Source: Mesorhizobium sp. M2D.F.Ca.ET.226.01.1.1
GTDB taxonomy: Bacteria > Pseudomonadota > Alphaproteobacteria > Rhizobiales > Rhizobiaceae
DNA length: 64,000 nucleotides
Direction: 5' to 3'
NCBI RefSeq assembly: GCF_004022705.2
Contig: NZ_RZOY02000008.1
Location: forward strand, 1-64,000
The position numbers were made by a program, and so were the translations under genes. This document shows positions 35,904 to 44,764 of this stretch, in pieces (the first letter of the stretch is position 1; the number at the start of each line of letters is the position of its first letter). The notes below the pieces were generated by a model. It was not told the origin of the DNA. It did not search any database and saw only the letters and a list, made by a program, of their open reading frames with translations.

Positions 35904-36602
35904 TCAGAATTCCACCTCTAGCTCGACGATCTCCTCTGGCTCGGCGAGCGCTCCTTGCGTCCATTCCCGCATCAGCGGCCAGGCGAAGACCGTCTCGCAG
36001 AAGGCGGCGAGCGGCGCTTCGAGGTCAACTGCGTAGGTGCGGAAGCGGGTGCTGACCGGAGCATACATGGCATCGGCCATGGTGGGCCATGCCCCGAACA
36101 GCCACGGTCCACCATAGGTCGCCAGGCATTCCGACCAGATCGCCTTGATCCGCTCCACATCCGGCCGCGCGCCGGAAAAGATCTTGAAGCTCTTGTGCCT
36201 CGCCTTGAGGTTCATCGGCAGTGCCGAGCGCAGATTGTGGAAGCCCGAATGCATTTCGCCCGACACCGCACGGCAATGGGCGCGCGCCACGCGCTCGGCC
36301 GGCAGCAGGCCGGCTGCCGGCATCGTCTCAGCCAGATATTCGGCGATGGCCAGCGTATCCCATACGGTGACGCCGACATGCGTCAGCCGCGGCACCAACA
36401 CCGATGGCGACAGGAGCAGCAATTCCTGCCGCTGCTCCGGATCATCGATGTCGACGCGCTTCTCCTCGAACTCCAAACCGGCCATGCGGCACAGCAGCCA
36501 GCCGCGCAGAGACCAGGACGAGTAGTTCTTCGACGAGATCGTCAACGTCGCCTTAGTCGCGCTTTCCGGCTTCGCCGCAACCACCTTCCCCGTCTTGGCC
36601 AT
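35904..36602 (-). CDS. Glutathione S-transferase family protein
   Basis: 232 aa. Thioredoxin-like N-domain (TLTISSKNYSSWSLRGWLLC, with Ser as likely thiol-interacting residue, SPSVLVPRLTHVGVTVWDTL) and a helical C-domain (RAHCRAVSGEMHSGFHNLRS, ADAMYAPVSTRFRTYAVDL). The W-D-T-LAIAEYLAE segment matches the GSH-binding site. Start taken at 36602; an earlier ATG at 36683 overlaps the presumed regulatory region. Divergent from phaZ. Substrate unknown. Confidence 0.88.
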   Translation of the reverse strand: MAKTGKVVAAKPESATKATLTISSKNYSSWSLRGWLLCRMAGLEFEEKRVDIDDPEQRQELLLLSPSVLVPRLTHVGVTVWDTLAIAEYLAETMPAAGLLPAERVARAHCRAVSGEMHSGFHNLRSALPMNLKARHKSFKIFSGARPDVERIKAIWSECLATYGGPWLFGAWPTMADAMYAPVSTRFRTYAVDLEAPLAAFCETVFAWPLMREWTQGALAEPEEIVELEVEF

Positions 36603-36647
36603 GTCGTGGAACCCCCGAGCCTTTCGCCGGCAACAATCCTCTCGCAA

Positions 36648-36682
36648 TGCAAAATAAATTGCACTAGCTTTTTTGCACTGCA
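36648..36682. promoter_or_regulatory. TGCA-type dyads upstream of the PHA depolymerase gene
   Basis: TGCAA-AATAAA-TTGCA at 36648-36663 and TGCA-C-TGCA at 36674-36682 lie in the 108-bp divergent gap. PHA regulators of the PhaR type bind TGC/GCA dyads, so these could be PhaR sites; this rests on memory of that motif. Confidence 0.35.
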
Positions 36683-36710
36683 CGATGGGCTGTCAGCGGA
36701 ACGAGGCGCA

Positions 36711-37919
36711 ATGCTTTACCAGGCCTACCAGCTCCAGGACGACCTCATGGCCCCGGCGCGCATGCTTGCCGAACTGATGGGCTCGGCGACTGGTGGGATG
36801 GCGCTGGGCGACGCCGCCAAACGGCGCATCGCGGCCGGGCTGGAGATGATCGCCCGTTTCAGGCTCACCCATACGCGGCCGGATTTCGGCATCGGGACCG
36901 TCAGGGTCGGTAACCGCGAGGTGCCGGTCGCCGTCGAAACGGTGCTCGCCCTGCCCTTCGGCAAGCTGCTGCGTTTTGCCAAGGACATCGACGCCCACCA
37001 GCCGAAGGTCTTGGTGGTCGCGCCCTTGTCGGGACATTTCTCGACGCTGCTGCGCGGCACGGTGGAGACGCTCCTGGCCGACCACGAGGTCTATGTCACC
37101 GACTGGGCCAATGCCCGCGACGTGCCGCTTTCGGCCGGCAGCTTCGGCGTGGACGACTATGTCGACTACCTCATCCGTTTCCTGGAGGCGATCGGCCCGG
37201 GAGCGCATATCCTGGCGGTCTGCCAGCCCTGCGTCCAGGCGCTCGCCGCCGTCGCCATCATGTCCGAGGACAGGCATCCGGCGACGCCGCGCTCGATGAC
37301 GCTGATGGCGGGGCCGATCGACCCGCGCGAAAGCCCGACGGAGGTCAACGAATTCGCCGTCAGCAAGTCGCTGGCCTGGTTCCAGAGCTACGTCATCTCT
37401 CATGTGCCCTTCCGCCACCTGGGCGGCGGGCGGCGGGTGTATCCGGGCTTCCTGCAACTCGCCGCCTTCATGGCCATGAACAGCGACCGCCACGTCACCG
37501 CGCATCGCAAGCTCCATGAGCATCTGGCGGCCGGCGAGACCGCCGAAGCCGAGAAGATCAAGACTTTCTACGACGAGTATTTCGCGGTGCTCGACCTCAC
37601 CGAGGAATTCTATCTCGAGACCATCGACCGGGTGTTCCAGAAGGCGGAGCTTGCCACAGGCGCGTTCACCTTCCGCGGCGGCAAGGTCGATCCCGGCGCG
37701 ATCCGCAACACGGCGCTGCTCACCGTCGAGGGCGGACGCGACGACATATGCGCGCTGGGCCAGACCTCGGCGGCGCATGATCTGTGCCGCTCGCTGCGCC
37801 CACATCTGAAGCGTCATCACCTGCAGGCCAATGTCGGCCATTACGGCGTCTTCAACGGCAAGCGCTGGGAACGCGAAATCTATCCCGTGGTGCGCAACCT
37901 CATCCTAGCGATGGAATAG
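36711..37919 (+). CDS. phaZ: Intracellular polyhydroxyalkanoate depolymerase
   Basis: 402 aa alpha/beta-hydrolase that degrades stored PHB granules. The catalytic Cys-type nucleophile region is AVCQPCVQ at 169-176 (PhaZ i-type uses Cys, unlike Ser of secreted enzymes). Other blocks: VLVVAPLSGHFSTLLRGTVE, VTDWANARDVPLSAGSFGVD, and HHLQANVGHYGVFNGKRWER with the catalytic His. The start is ATG at 36711 (MLYQAYQLQDD), typical of the family. PHB is a major carbon store in rhizobia. Confidence 0.96.
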   Translation: MLYQAYQLQDDLMAPARMLAELMGSATGGMALGDAAKRRIAAGLEMIARFRLTHTRPDFGIGTVRVGNREVPVAVETVLALPFGKLLRFAKDIDAHQPKVLVVAPLSGHFSTLLRGTVETLLADHEVYVTDWANARDVPLSAGSFGVDDYVDYLIRFLEAIGPGAHILAVCQPCVQALAAVAIMSEDRHPATPRSMTLMAGPIDPRESPTEVNEFAVSKSLAWFQSYVISHVPFRHLGGGRRVYPGFLQLAAFMAMNSDRHVTAHRKLHEHLAAGETAEAEKIKTFYDEYFAVLDLTEEFYLETIDRVFQKAELATGAFTFRGGKVDPGAIRNTALLTVEGGRDDICALGQTSAAHDLCRSLRPHLKRHHLQANVGHYGVFNGKRWEREIYPVVRNLILAME

Positions 37920-38020
37920 CGAGACGCGCGCGGACGAGCGAACCGGCGCCGTTGCCGCCGCTTCCTCAAGTCAAATCCATAGACCGGGATCGTGCCGCCG
38001 AGCGCGACGCCGCCGCCCAT

Positions 38021-38082
38021 CCGCTTGCAATTCGCAATCGGTCAAGCTATCAGTTGACCGCTTGCAAATCACAACTGGGTCA
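38021..38082. promoter_or_regulatory. Direct repeats upstream of the DHFR-like gene
   Basis: CCGCTTGCAATTCGCAATCGGTC (38021-38043) and CCGCTTGCAAATCACAACTGG (from 38058) are near-identical and 37 bp apart. A GGTCAA-N8-TTGACC dyad lies between at 38040-38059. This fits an operator for an HxlR-type or similar regulator; no regulator gene is adjacent in the window. Confidence 0.4.
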
Positions 38083-38090
38083 GGAGGCCA

Positions 38091-38738
38091 ATGATGTCCA
38101 GGCTGCGTGTCAATGCTTTCACCTTGTCGCTCGACGGTTACGGCGCCGGCCCCGACCAGAGCCTCGCCAACCCGCTCGGCGTGGGCGGCGAAAACCTGCA
38201 CAAATGGATGATCAAAACCCGCTCGTTCCACCAGATGATCGGCAAGGATGGCGGAACGACGGATACCGATAATGAGTTTGCCGTGAGTAGTTTTGAGAAT
38301 GTCGGCGCCTGGATCCTCGGCCGCAATATGTTCGCGCCGAGCCGCGGACCGTGGCCGGACGACAACTGGAAAGGCTGGTGGGGGCCTAACCCACCCTATC
38401 ACGTGCCGACCTTTATCTTGACGCATCACAAGCGCGCGCCGATCGAGATGGAAGGCGGGACGACTTTCTACTTCGTCACCGACGGCATCCGCTCAGCGCT
38501 CGAACAGGCGAAAGCAGCGGCAGACGGCAAGGATGTGCGCGTCGGAGGCGGCATTTCGACGGTACGGCAGTATCTGCAGGAAAGCTTGATCGACGAGATG
38601 CATCTGGTGGTGTCGCCGCTGCTGCTCGGCTCGGGCGAGCACCTCTTTGCAGGCCTCGACATGCTGAAGCTGGGATACCGCTGCACGGGCCAGGTGGCGA
38701 CGGCCGACGCGTGTCATGTGATGGTTGGACGGGTGTAA
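38091..38738 (+). CDS. Dihydrofolate reductase family protein (RibD C-terminal-like)
   Basis: 215 aa. Fold of RibD reductase/DHFR: RLRVNAFTLSLDGYGAGPDQ, GRNMFAPSRGPW, MEGGTTFYFVTDGIRSALEQ, VRVGGGISTVRQYLQESLID and VSPLLLGSGEHLFAGLDM. NADPH-dependent reductase of unknown substrate. AGGAGGCCA precedes a double ATG (38091, 38094). Followed by a palindromic repeat. Confidence 0.88.
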   Translation: MMSRLRVNAFTLSLDGYGAGPDQSLANPLGVGGENLHKWMIKTRSFHQMIGKDGGTTDTDNEFAVSSFENVGAWILGRNMFAPSRGPWPDDNWKGWWGPNPPYHVPTFILTHHKRAPIEMEGGTTFYFVTDGIRSALEQAKAAADGKDVRVGGGISTVRQYLQESLIDEMHLVVSPLLLGSGEHLFAGLDMLKLGYRCTGQVATADACHVMVGRV

Positions 38739-38749
38739 TTACGGCTCTT

Positions 38750-38930
38750 TCTCCCCGTTCACGGGGAGAAATGCCCGGCAGGGCAATGAGGGGCAGCGCT
38801 GCCGGTTGAGATTAGCGACAAGCTACCCGATGGGCGTTTGGGCCTGCGCGGCGGATTGGCGCTCAACCGCCCGCGCCGGCGCTGCCCCTCATCCGCCCTT
38901 CGGGCACCTTCTCCCCGTGGAACGGGGAGA
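38750..38930. repeat. Palindromic repeat element between two genes
   Basis: Arms: TTCTCCCCGTTCACGGGGAG with GGCAATGAGGGGCAGCGC on the left and GCGCTGCCCCTCATCCGCCC, TTCTCCCCGTGGAACGGGGA on the right. It fills the gap between the DHFR-like and PPK2 genes. Confidence 0.85.
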
Positions 38931-38941
38931 GGGAAAGCGCC

Positions 38942-39862
38942 TCAATACTTCTGCGGCACGTAGAGCTCGCGCGGCAGCACCTGGCGCTCGTAGGAGGGGT
39001 TGAAGACGCGCTCCGGCAGCGTGATCTCCTCGTGCGGCACCTCTTCATACGGCATCTGCTGCAAGAGATGATCGATGCAGTTCAGCCGCGCGCGCTTCTT
39101 GTCGTTGCCCTCGACGATGAACCAGGGCGCTTCCTTGATGTTGGTGCGGGCAAAAGTCTCTTCCTTGGCCTTGGTGTATTGCTCCCAGCGCACGCGCGAC
39201 TGCAGGTCCATCGGCGACAGCTTCCACTGCTTCATCGGATCGTGGATGCGCATCAGGAAGCGCATCTGCTGTTCCTCGTCGGTGATCGAGAACCAGTATT
39301 TGACCAGCGTGATGCCGGAACGGACCAGCATGCGTTCGAATTCCGGCACGTCGTGGAAGAACTCCTCGACCTGATTCTGGTCGGCAAAACCCATCACCCG
39401 CTCGACGCCGGAGCGGTTGTACCAGGAGCGGTCGAACAGCACGATCTCGCCGCCCGCGGGGAGATGCGGCACGTAGCGCTGGAAATACCATTGCGACTTT
39501 TCGCGCTCGGTCGGCGCCGGCAACGCCACGACACGGGCAATGCGCGGGTTGAGGCGCTGGGTGATGCGCTTGATGACGCCGCCCTTGCCGGCGGAATCGC
39601 GGCCCTCGAAGATCACCACCAGCTTCTTCTTGTGATAGGCAACCCAGGACTGCAGCTTGATCAGCTCGGACTGCAGCCTGAGCAGTTCGCGGAAATAGGT
39701 CATCCGCTCTATCGAAGGCGGATGCGACTTCTTGTAGATCTTGGCGATCTCGAGCGAGAGCGCCGGCTCGGAAAGCTCCAGCTCATAATCTTCGTCGAGC
39801 GTGTCCTCGAGTTCGGCTTCGAGCCAGTCCTTCGCTCCGGAATTCGGTTTGAGTTCGTTCAT
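38942..39862 (-). CDS. ppk2: Polyphosphate kinase 2
   Basis: 306 aa, class I PPK2 size. Walker A FEGRDSAGKGGVIKRITQRL, then LPAPTEREKSQWYFQRYVPH, and Walker B-like FDRSWYNRSGVERVMGF. Transfers phosphate between polyP and (d)NDPs, so it can make GTP/ATP from polyphosphate. The ATG at 39862 is preceded by CAGGAGCTGCGCG. Isolated gene; no ppk1 in the window. Confidence 0.95.
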   Translation of the reverse strand: MNELKPNSGAKDWLEAELEDTLDEDYELELSEPALSLEIAKIYKKSHPPSIERMTYFRELLRLQSELIKLQSWVAYHKKKLVVIFEGRDSAGKGGVIKRITQRLNPRIARVVALPAPTEREKSQWYFQRYVPHLPAGGEIVLFDRSWYNRSGVERVMGFADQNQVEEFFHDVPEFERMLVRSGITLVKYWFSITDEEQQMRFLMRIHDPMKQWKLSPMDLQSRVRWEQYTKAKEETFARTNIKEAPWFIVEGNDKKRARLNCIDHLLQQMPYEEVPHEEITLPERVFNPSYERQVLPRELYVPQKY

Positions 39863-40124
39863 CGCGCAGCTCCTGCCTGCCAGCCACCTTGCCTCGGATG
39901 CGTTCCGGCGGCACCGCAAACGCAACTCCGTAAGCCGACTGAGATACAGAGGCGCAGTGACGGTTTTATTGCAAGCGCTGCTCAACGATGCTGGACCAGC
40001 CGATATGTGATCGACGCGTATCGATAGCGGGGCGACAGGCCGACCGATTTGTCCTACAAATCCCCTCGCCTTTTTGCCGGCGCCCCCAGCGGCACCCCTT
40101 CAAACAAAATTGCGAGGATCAGAC

Positions 40125-41168
40125 ATGGAATACCGCACCCTCGGCCGTTCCGGCCTCAAGGTTTCGACGCTCACGCTCGGCACCATGACCTTCGGCGGCG
40201 CCGGTCCGTTCGCCGCCGTCGGCAATTCCGATCTTGCGGAAGCCAAACGCATCATCGACACCTGCATCGATGCCGGCATCAACCTCATCGACACGGCAAA
40301 CGTCTATTCCAACGGCCTGTCGGAGGAGATCATCGGCGAGGCGCTCGGCGGCAAGCGCAAGAACGACGTGCTGATCGCGTCCAAGGCGCGCATGCGCATC
40401 GGCAGCGGCCCGAATGACGAAGGCCTGTCGCGCCACCATCTGATCCGCGAATGCGAAAAAAGCCTGAAGCGGCTCAAGACCGACGTCATCGACGTTTATT
40501 TCGTCCACGAGTGGGATGGGCAAACCCCCGTCGAGGAGACGGTCGCGGCGCTCGACACCTTGGTCAACCAGGGCAAGATCCGTTACATCGGCTGCTCCAA
40601 CTGGTCCGGCTGGCAGGTGATGAAGGCTCTTGCCGTCAGCGACAGCCGCCATCAGGCCCGCTTAGTCACCCAGCAGATCCACTACACGCTGGAAGCGCGC
40701 GAGGCAGAATACGAATTGCTGCCGATCTCGGTCGACCAGGGCCTCGGCGTGCTGGTCTGGAGCCCGCTAGCCGGCGGCCTGCTCTCCGGCAAATATCGTC
40801 GCGACAGCCCGACCGCGCGCCAGCTTGGCGGCTGGAAGGAGCCGCCGATCCGCGACGAGGACCGCCTGTGGCGCATCGTCGACGTGCTCAACGAAATCGG
40901 CAAGGCGCGCGGTGTCTCTGGCGCACAGGTGGCGCTTGCTTGGCTGCTCGGCCGTCCGGCCGTAAGCTCGCTGGTGATCGGCGCCCGCAACGAGGCGCAA
41001 CTCAAGGACAACCTCGCCGCGGCCAGCCTTTCGCTCGGCGAGGAAGAACGGCAGCGCCTCGACGCGGTCAGCCGGCCGCCGGTGCTTTATCCCTACTGGC
41101 ACCAGCAGTTCACCGCCAGGGACCGTTTCGGGCCGGCCGATAAGGTGCTCGACCGCTCCCACGCTTAG
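40125..41168 (+). CDS. Aldo/keto reductase
   Basis: 347 aa TIM-barrel NADPH oxidoreductase. Motifs: GTMTFGGAG, CIDAGINLIDTANVYSNGLS (catalytic Asp and Tyr), DVLIASKARMR (catalytic Lys), VDVYFVHEWDGQTPVEET-type with His, and the C-terminal LVIGARNEAQLKDNLAAA nucleotide site. Substrate unknown. Its TAG stop lies inside a dispersed repeat (see 41166). Start by family: MEYRTLGRSGLKVSTLTLG. Confidence 0.95.
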   Translation: MEYRTLGRSGLKVSTLTLGTMTFGGAGPFAAVGNSDLAEAKRIIDTCIDAGINLIDTANVYSNGLSEEIIGEALGGKRKNDVLIASKARMRIGSGPNDEGLSRHHLIRECEKSLKRLKTDVIDVYFVHEWDGQTPVEETVAALDTLVNQGKIRYIGCSNWSGWQVMKALAVSDSRHQARLVTQQIHYTLEAREAEYELLPISVDQGLGVLVWSPLAGGLLSGKYRRDSPTARQLGGWKEPPIRDEDRLWRIVDVLNEIGKARGVSGAQVALAWLLGRPAVSSLVIGARNEAQLKDNLAAASLSLGEEERQRLDAVSRPPVLYPYWHQQFTARDRFGPADKVLDRSHA

Positions 41169-41250
41169 AGCGTTCCGCCGTTTCACGTAAACGGCGAACC
41201 GCTCTAACTCTTTGTTTTCACGCAATTCCGGACGGTAACCGCTCACACTA
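41166..41250 (+). repeat. Dispersed rhizobial repeat between convergent genes
   Basis: TAGAGCGTTCCGCCGTTTCA, CGTAAACGGCGAACCGCTCT, AACTCTTTGTTTTCACGCAA then TTCCGGACGG. It shares blocks with the copy at 46347-46446. Its first bases form the aldo/keto reductase stop and its last bases form the GT90 stop (TAG at 41250-41248 minus). Confidence 0.78.
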
Positions 41251-42219
41251 TTCGGCGATAAACCGCCAGACTTCCGCGTCAGGCTTAATCTGCCCGCTCA
41301 GCACGAAATATTTATAGAGGACGAGCAGCGAGATCGCCTGCTCGTCCTGTTCATTTCCGAATCTGCGGCAATAGGCATTGGCGGCCGCGGTTATCCGCGC
41401 CGCTTCGGCGGGATGCATTTCGAAATAAGCCACCTTCTCGACCAGGTCCGAGAAATCCTGCTCAAGCGGCACATAATGGACATTGGGCTCGACCTGGGCC
41501 TCGGCAAACCAGGTTTCATAGGTCGGCTCCGGCATCAGGCAGAGCGAATTGGAGCTCATGATCCATTTGAGGTTCGTCGCGACGTCGTTGCCTTCGAGTG
41601 AGACGATATAACGATAGCGCCGCTGCTCCTCGATATTCAGGAAGGGCTTGCGATATCCGTCAGGCGCATCTGCCCTGTGGGAACCCGCGTCGCAGATCGG
41701 CAGGTTGGCTGCCTTTTCCACGAAGCGGGTGCGGATAGGATTGTTGAGGTGGCCGCGCCAGACCACCATCGGGCGCTTGGCGGCGAAAGGCAGGCTGTCG
41801 GGCGGCATGTAGAAGTGGCGGAACTTGTTCAGCTTCATCAGCACGCCATTGGCGTTGTCGTCGCCGATGGGCCGGTCCTTGACGATCCTCGGGACCTCCG
41901 GAACGCCGACGACGTCACCGAATTCGAAATCGATCAGCAGGCCGGGATCGAAGTAGCGGGCGAATTCCTTGAGATCGTAATAGTACATGCTGGACGAGGT
42001 CGGCAGCTTGCCGACGGCTTTGGCGTCCGGACTGGGCACGAACGGGTGTTCCAGCTTGTTGTAGTAGTTCAATCGCTCGCGAACCGCCTTGCCCGAGAAC
42101 CTGGCCTGCTCGAGCCGGCTGGCCAAGCGGTCGCGGAACAGGGACTGCGGTGCGCGGTCACGCGCGAAATTGCGTGCGTAGTAGAACAGCTTTGCGGCGG
42201 TTCGAGAGAGTGTGGCCAT
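41248..42219 (-). CDS. Glycosyltransferase family 90 (CAP10-like, LpsA-type)
   Basis: 323 aa. GT90/CAP10 pattern: PMVVWRGHLNNPIRTRFVEK, YRKPFLNIEEQRRYRYIVSL, EGNDVATNLKWIMSSNSLCL and PEPTYETWFAEAQVEPNVHY. Bacterial members transfer glucose or xylose to the lipopolysaccharide core (LpsA). No other LPS gene is adjacent. Start at 42219. The stop codon comes from an inserted repeat; the final residues (EVWRFIAE) may thus differ slightly from relatives. Confidence 0.88.
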   Translation of the reverse strand: MATLSRTAAKLFYYARNFARDRAPQSLFRDRLASRLEQARFSGKAVRERLNYYNKLEHPFVPSPDAKAVGKLPTSSSMYYYDLKEFARYFDPGLLIDFEFGDVVGVPEVPRIVKDRPIGDDNANGVLMKLNKFRHFYMPPDSLPFAAKRPMVVWRGHLNNPIRTRFVEKAANLPICDAGSHRADAPDGYRKPFLNIEEQRRYRYIVSLEGNDVATNLKWIMSSNSLCLMPEPTYETWFAEAQVEPNVHYVPLEQDFSDLVEKVAYFEMHPAEAARITAAANAYCRRFGNEQDEQAISLLVLYKYFVLSGQIKPDAEVWRFIAE

Positions 42220-42334
42220 GCGTCCGCGAGTTCAGCAAGATGATCAATGGTAGTCGGCCTTCATCCCCCTTGTCTCCTACAGCATTCTCCCGGCCATGTT
42301 GCAAGCCTGCTAATGCGATTGATCACACGACAAC

Positions 42335-43048
42335 TTACTCGACGACAGCGAAGCCTCTGGCACGCAAGCCGCGCCGGTCGTCATGGAGCGAAGTGACCAG
42401 CCGATCGCGACTGCCGGCTATGTGAGCGGAAAGCAGGCGCGCCGCTTCGTCGGCATCACCAGCCCTGGCGGCGGCGAGGATGGCATGATGCTCGGCCCAG
42501 GCGCGGCCGAGCGCCTTTTCATCGCGCACCTCCAGCCAGCGCGCCCGCGACAGCCTGGTCATAGCGTCGCGAACGGCCCTGAGCAGGAACTCGTTGCCGG
42601 AAAGCCTCGCCAGTTCGATGTGGAAATCCATGCCGACGCGATGCCACTCCTCGCGCGGGGTCTCGGCATCGCAGGAGTCGAGCATCGCCGCGATCACGTC
42701 GACCCCGCCACGATCCTCGAGCGCCGCCGTCAGGCGAACCGCCGCGACCTCGACCGCCTCGCGGTAGACGGCGATCTGCCCGAGTTCGGCAAGATTGATC
42801 GGCGCCACCGTCCAGCCGCGCCCGTCGCGGCCGATCAGTCCCTCCGTCTCCAGGCGCAGCAATGCGGCCCGCACCGGTGTGCGCGACGCGCCGAACCGGC
42901 TTTCGATCCAGCGCTCGGTCAGCCGCTCGCCCGGGCCGATCTCCAGCCCGAGAATCATTTCGCGAAGCTGCCTTTCGACATTCTGCATCTGCGACATCGG
43001 CGTCCCGCTTTTTAAAGCCGCATTGACAGCGGCAAGCATGAGGTTCAT
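42335..43048 (-). CDS. GntR-family (FCD-type) transcriptional regulator
   Basis: 237 aa. N-terminal wHTH (QLREMILGLEIGPGERLTER, RFGASRTPVRAALLRLETEG) and all-helical FCD domain binding an organic acid or similar (VAVYREAVEVAAVRLTAAL, GMDFHIELARLSGNEFLLRA, WAEHHAILAAARAGDADEAA with metal-type His/Glu). Start at 43048; upstream ATG at 43090 lies beyond the operator. Divergent from an MFS gene with a 32-bp dyad between, so it probably controls both. Confidence 0.9.
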   Translation of the reverse strand: MNLMLAAVNAALKSGTPMSQMQNVERQLREMILGLEIGPGERLTERWIESRFGASRTPVRAALLRLETEGLIGRDGRGWTVAPINLAELGQIAVYREAVEVAAVRLTAALEDRGGVDVIAAMLDSCDAETPREEWHRVGMDFHIELARLSGNEFLLRAVRDAMTRLSRARWLEVRDEKALGRAWAEHHAILAAARAGDADEAARLLSAHIAGSRDRLVTSLHDDRRGLRARGFAVVE

Positions 43049-43051
43049 GAC

Positions 43052-43083
43052 GGATACCAGCTTGGTATACCAAAACGGTATCC
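43052..43083. promoter_or_regulatory. 32-bp near-perfect dyad, GntR operator candidate
   Basis: GGATACCAGCTTGGTA|TACCAAAACGGTATCC is a nested dyad with only three mismatched positions. Its core TTGGTATACCAA (43062-43073) is perfect and matches the TxGTATACxA style of FCD-GntR operators. Sits between the divergent GntR and MFS starts, 3 nt upstream of the regulator start. Confidence 0.75.
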
Positions 43084-43113
43084 ACGACAATCCGGATTAC
43101 CGGCAGGCAAGGC

Positions 43114-44361
43114 ATGGACGAGAAATCTTCCGAACAAGGTGGCTACAACATCCATTGGCGGCGCAACCTCGCCGTCTGCTTCGCCGGCTCGTTCAGCACG
43201 CTGATCGCCATGACGCTGCTTCTTCCGTTCCTGCCGCTTTACGTTGAGCAGCTCGGCGCGGAGGGCCATGCGGCGATCGTGCAATGGTCGGGCATCGCCT
43301 ATGGCGCGACCTTCTTTGCCGCGGCGCTAGTGGCGCCACTATGGGGACGGCTGGGCGACCGCTACGGCCGCAAGCTGATGCTGGTGCGCGCTTCGTTCGG
43401 CATGGCGATCTGCATGTCACTGACCGGCATGGTGCAGAGCGTCTGGCAACTGGTGCTGCTTCGGATGCTGATCGGCTTTGCTGGCGGCTATTCGTCGGGT
43501 TCCACGATCCTGGTGGCGATGCAGACGCCGAAGGGGCGTTCGGGCTGGGCGCTGGGCGTGCTGGCGGCGGGCATCACGGCGGGCTCGCTCGTCGGACCGC
43601 TGCTCGGCGGTCTGCTGCCGCCGCTGATCGGCATCCGCGCGACCTTCCTGCTTTCGGGCGCCGTCATCTTCCTGGCGTTCCTGGCGACGACTTTCCTGAT
43701 CAAGGAGAACCCGCCGGCGCCCAAGCCCGGTTCGATGGCGAAGACCCAAAGCGGCTGGTCGCAGATCCCTGACAAACGGCCGATCATCGCCATGCTGGCC
43801 ACCGGCATGCTGCTCGCCTTCGCCAACATGTCGATCGAACCGATCATCACGGTCTATGTGCAGCAGCTCATCGAGGACCAGGGTAAGGTGACCATGGTCG
43901 CCGGCGTCGTCATGTCGGCGGCGGCGCTCGGCACCATCCTGTCCTCGTCCTGGTTGGGAAAACTCGCCGACCGCGTCGGGCACTGGAACGTCGTGGTCGG
44001 CGCGCTGGCCGCCTCGGCGCTGCTGCTCATCCCGCAGGCCTTCGTCACCAATGGCTGGCAATTGATCGGCCTGCGCTTCCTGATGGGGCTTTCGCTGGGA
44101 GGCCTGTTGCCCTGCATCACCAGCGTCATCCGCCACAACATCCCGGACGGCATTGGCGGCAATGTGCTTGGACTGGCTATCTCGGCGCAATATGTCGGCC
44201 AGGTCGCGGGGCCGCTGTCGGGCGGCTTCGTCGGCGGGCATTTCGGCATGCGCTCCGTGTTCCTGGGCACGTCGGCGCTGATGGCACTCGGTGCTACCTA
44301 CAACTGGATTGTCCAGTCGCGCAGGACGCGGCATATGCTGCTCGAAGCCAGCGAATCCTGA
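43114..44361 (+). CDS. MFS drug/metabolite exporter
   Basis: 415 aa, 12 helices. MFS loop 2-3 motif GRLGDRYGRKLMLVRA and antiporter-type motif GVLAAGITAGSLVGPLLGGL (motif C), as in drug:H+ antiporters such as MdtG. The C-terminal half has GKLADRVGHWNVVVGALAAS. Likely controlled by the GntR regulator through the dyad upstream. Substrate unknown. Downstream DUF423 gene starts 31 nt after the stop. Confidence 0.92.
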   Translation: MDEKSSEQGGYNIHWRRNLAVCFAGSFSTLIAMTLLLPFLPLYVEQLGAEGHAAIVQWSGIAYGATFFAAALVAPLWGRLGDRYGRKLMLVRASFGMAICMSLTGMVQSVWQLVLLRMLIGFAGGYSSGSTILVAMQTPKGRSGWALGVLAAGITAGSLVGPLLGGLLPPLIGIRATFLLSGAVIFLAFLATTFLIKENPPAPKPGSMAKTQSGWSQIPDKRPIIAMLATGMLLAFANMSIEPIITVYVQQLIEDQGKVTMVAGVVMSAAALGTILSSSWLGKLADRVGHWNVVVGALAASALLLIPQAFVTNGWQLIGLRFLMGLSLGGLLPCITSVIRHNIPDGIGGNVLGLAISAQYVGQVAGPLSGGFVGGHFGMRSVFLGTSALMALGATYNWIVQSRRTRHMLLEASES

Positions 44362-44392
44362 CGGGTTCGCTTTCCTGGCCGACGGAGTGACC

Positions 44393-44764
44393 ATGAGCCT
44401 TTCAGGGATGCCCACGAATGGCGGCCGTCTGCTTGTGCTGGCCGGCGGACTTGCGGGCGCGGCGGGCGTGGCGCTGTCGGCAGCGGCGGCGCATCGCGGC
44501 GGCGCCTTCACCGGCACGGCGGCCAATTTCCTGCTGATGCATGCGCCGGTGTTCCTGGTCATTGGCCTTGCCGGCGGCAACCGTTGCATCAGGATCTCCA
44601 GCCTGGTGCTGCTCGCCGGCCTGCTGCTGTTCTGCGGCGACCTGCTCGCCCGCGACTTTCTCGGCTCGCGGCTGTTCCCAATGTCCGCGCCGATCGGCGG
44701 CACCCTTTTGATCGCCGGCTGGGTGGCGATCGCCGTCTCGGCGTTCTGGCAAGCTCGGTCCTAA
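44393..44764 (+). CDS. DUF423 small membrane protein
   Basis: 123 aa, about four helices (LLVLAGGLAGAAGVALSAAA, FLLMHAPVFLVIGLAGGN, ISSLVLLAGLLLFCGDLLAR, GGTLLIAGWVAIAVSAFW). Layout and GDLLARDFLG, MSAPIGGTLLIAGW match DUF423. GGAGTGACC before the ATG at 44393. Possibly cotranscribed with the MFS gene. Function unknown. Convergent with tiny gene 44765-44896; the stops are adjacent. Confidence 0.85.
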   Translation: MSLSGMPTNGGRLLVLAGGLAGAAGVALSAAAAHRGGAFTGTAANFLLMHAPVFLVIGLAGGNRCIRISSLVLLAGLLLFCGDLLARDFLGSRLFPMSAPIGGTLLIAGWVAIAVSAFWQARS

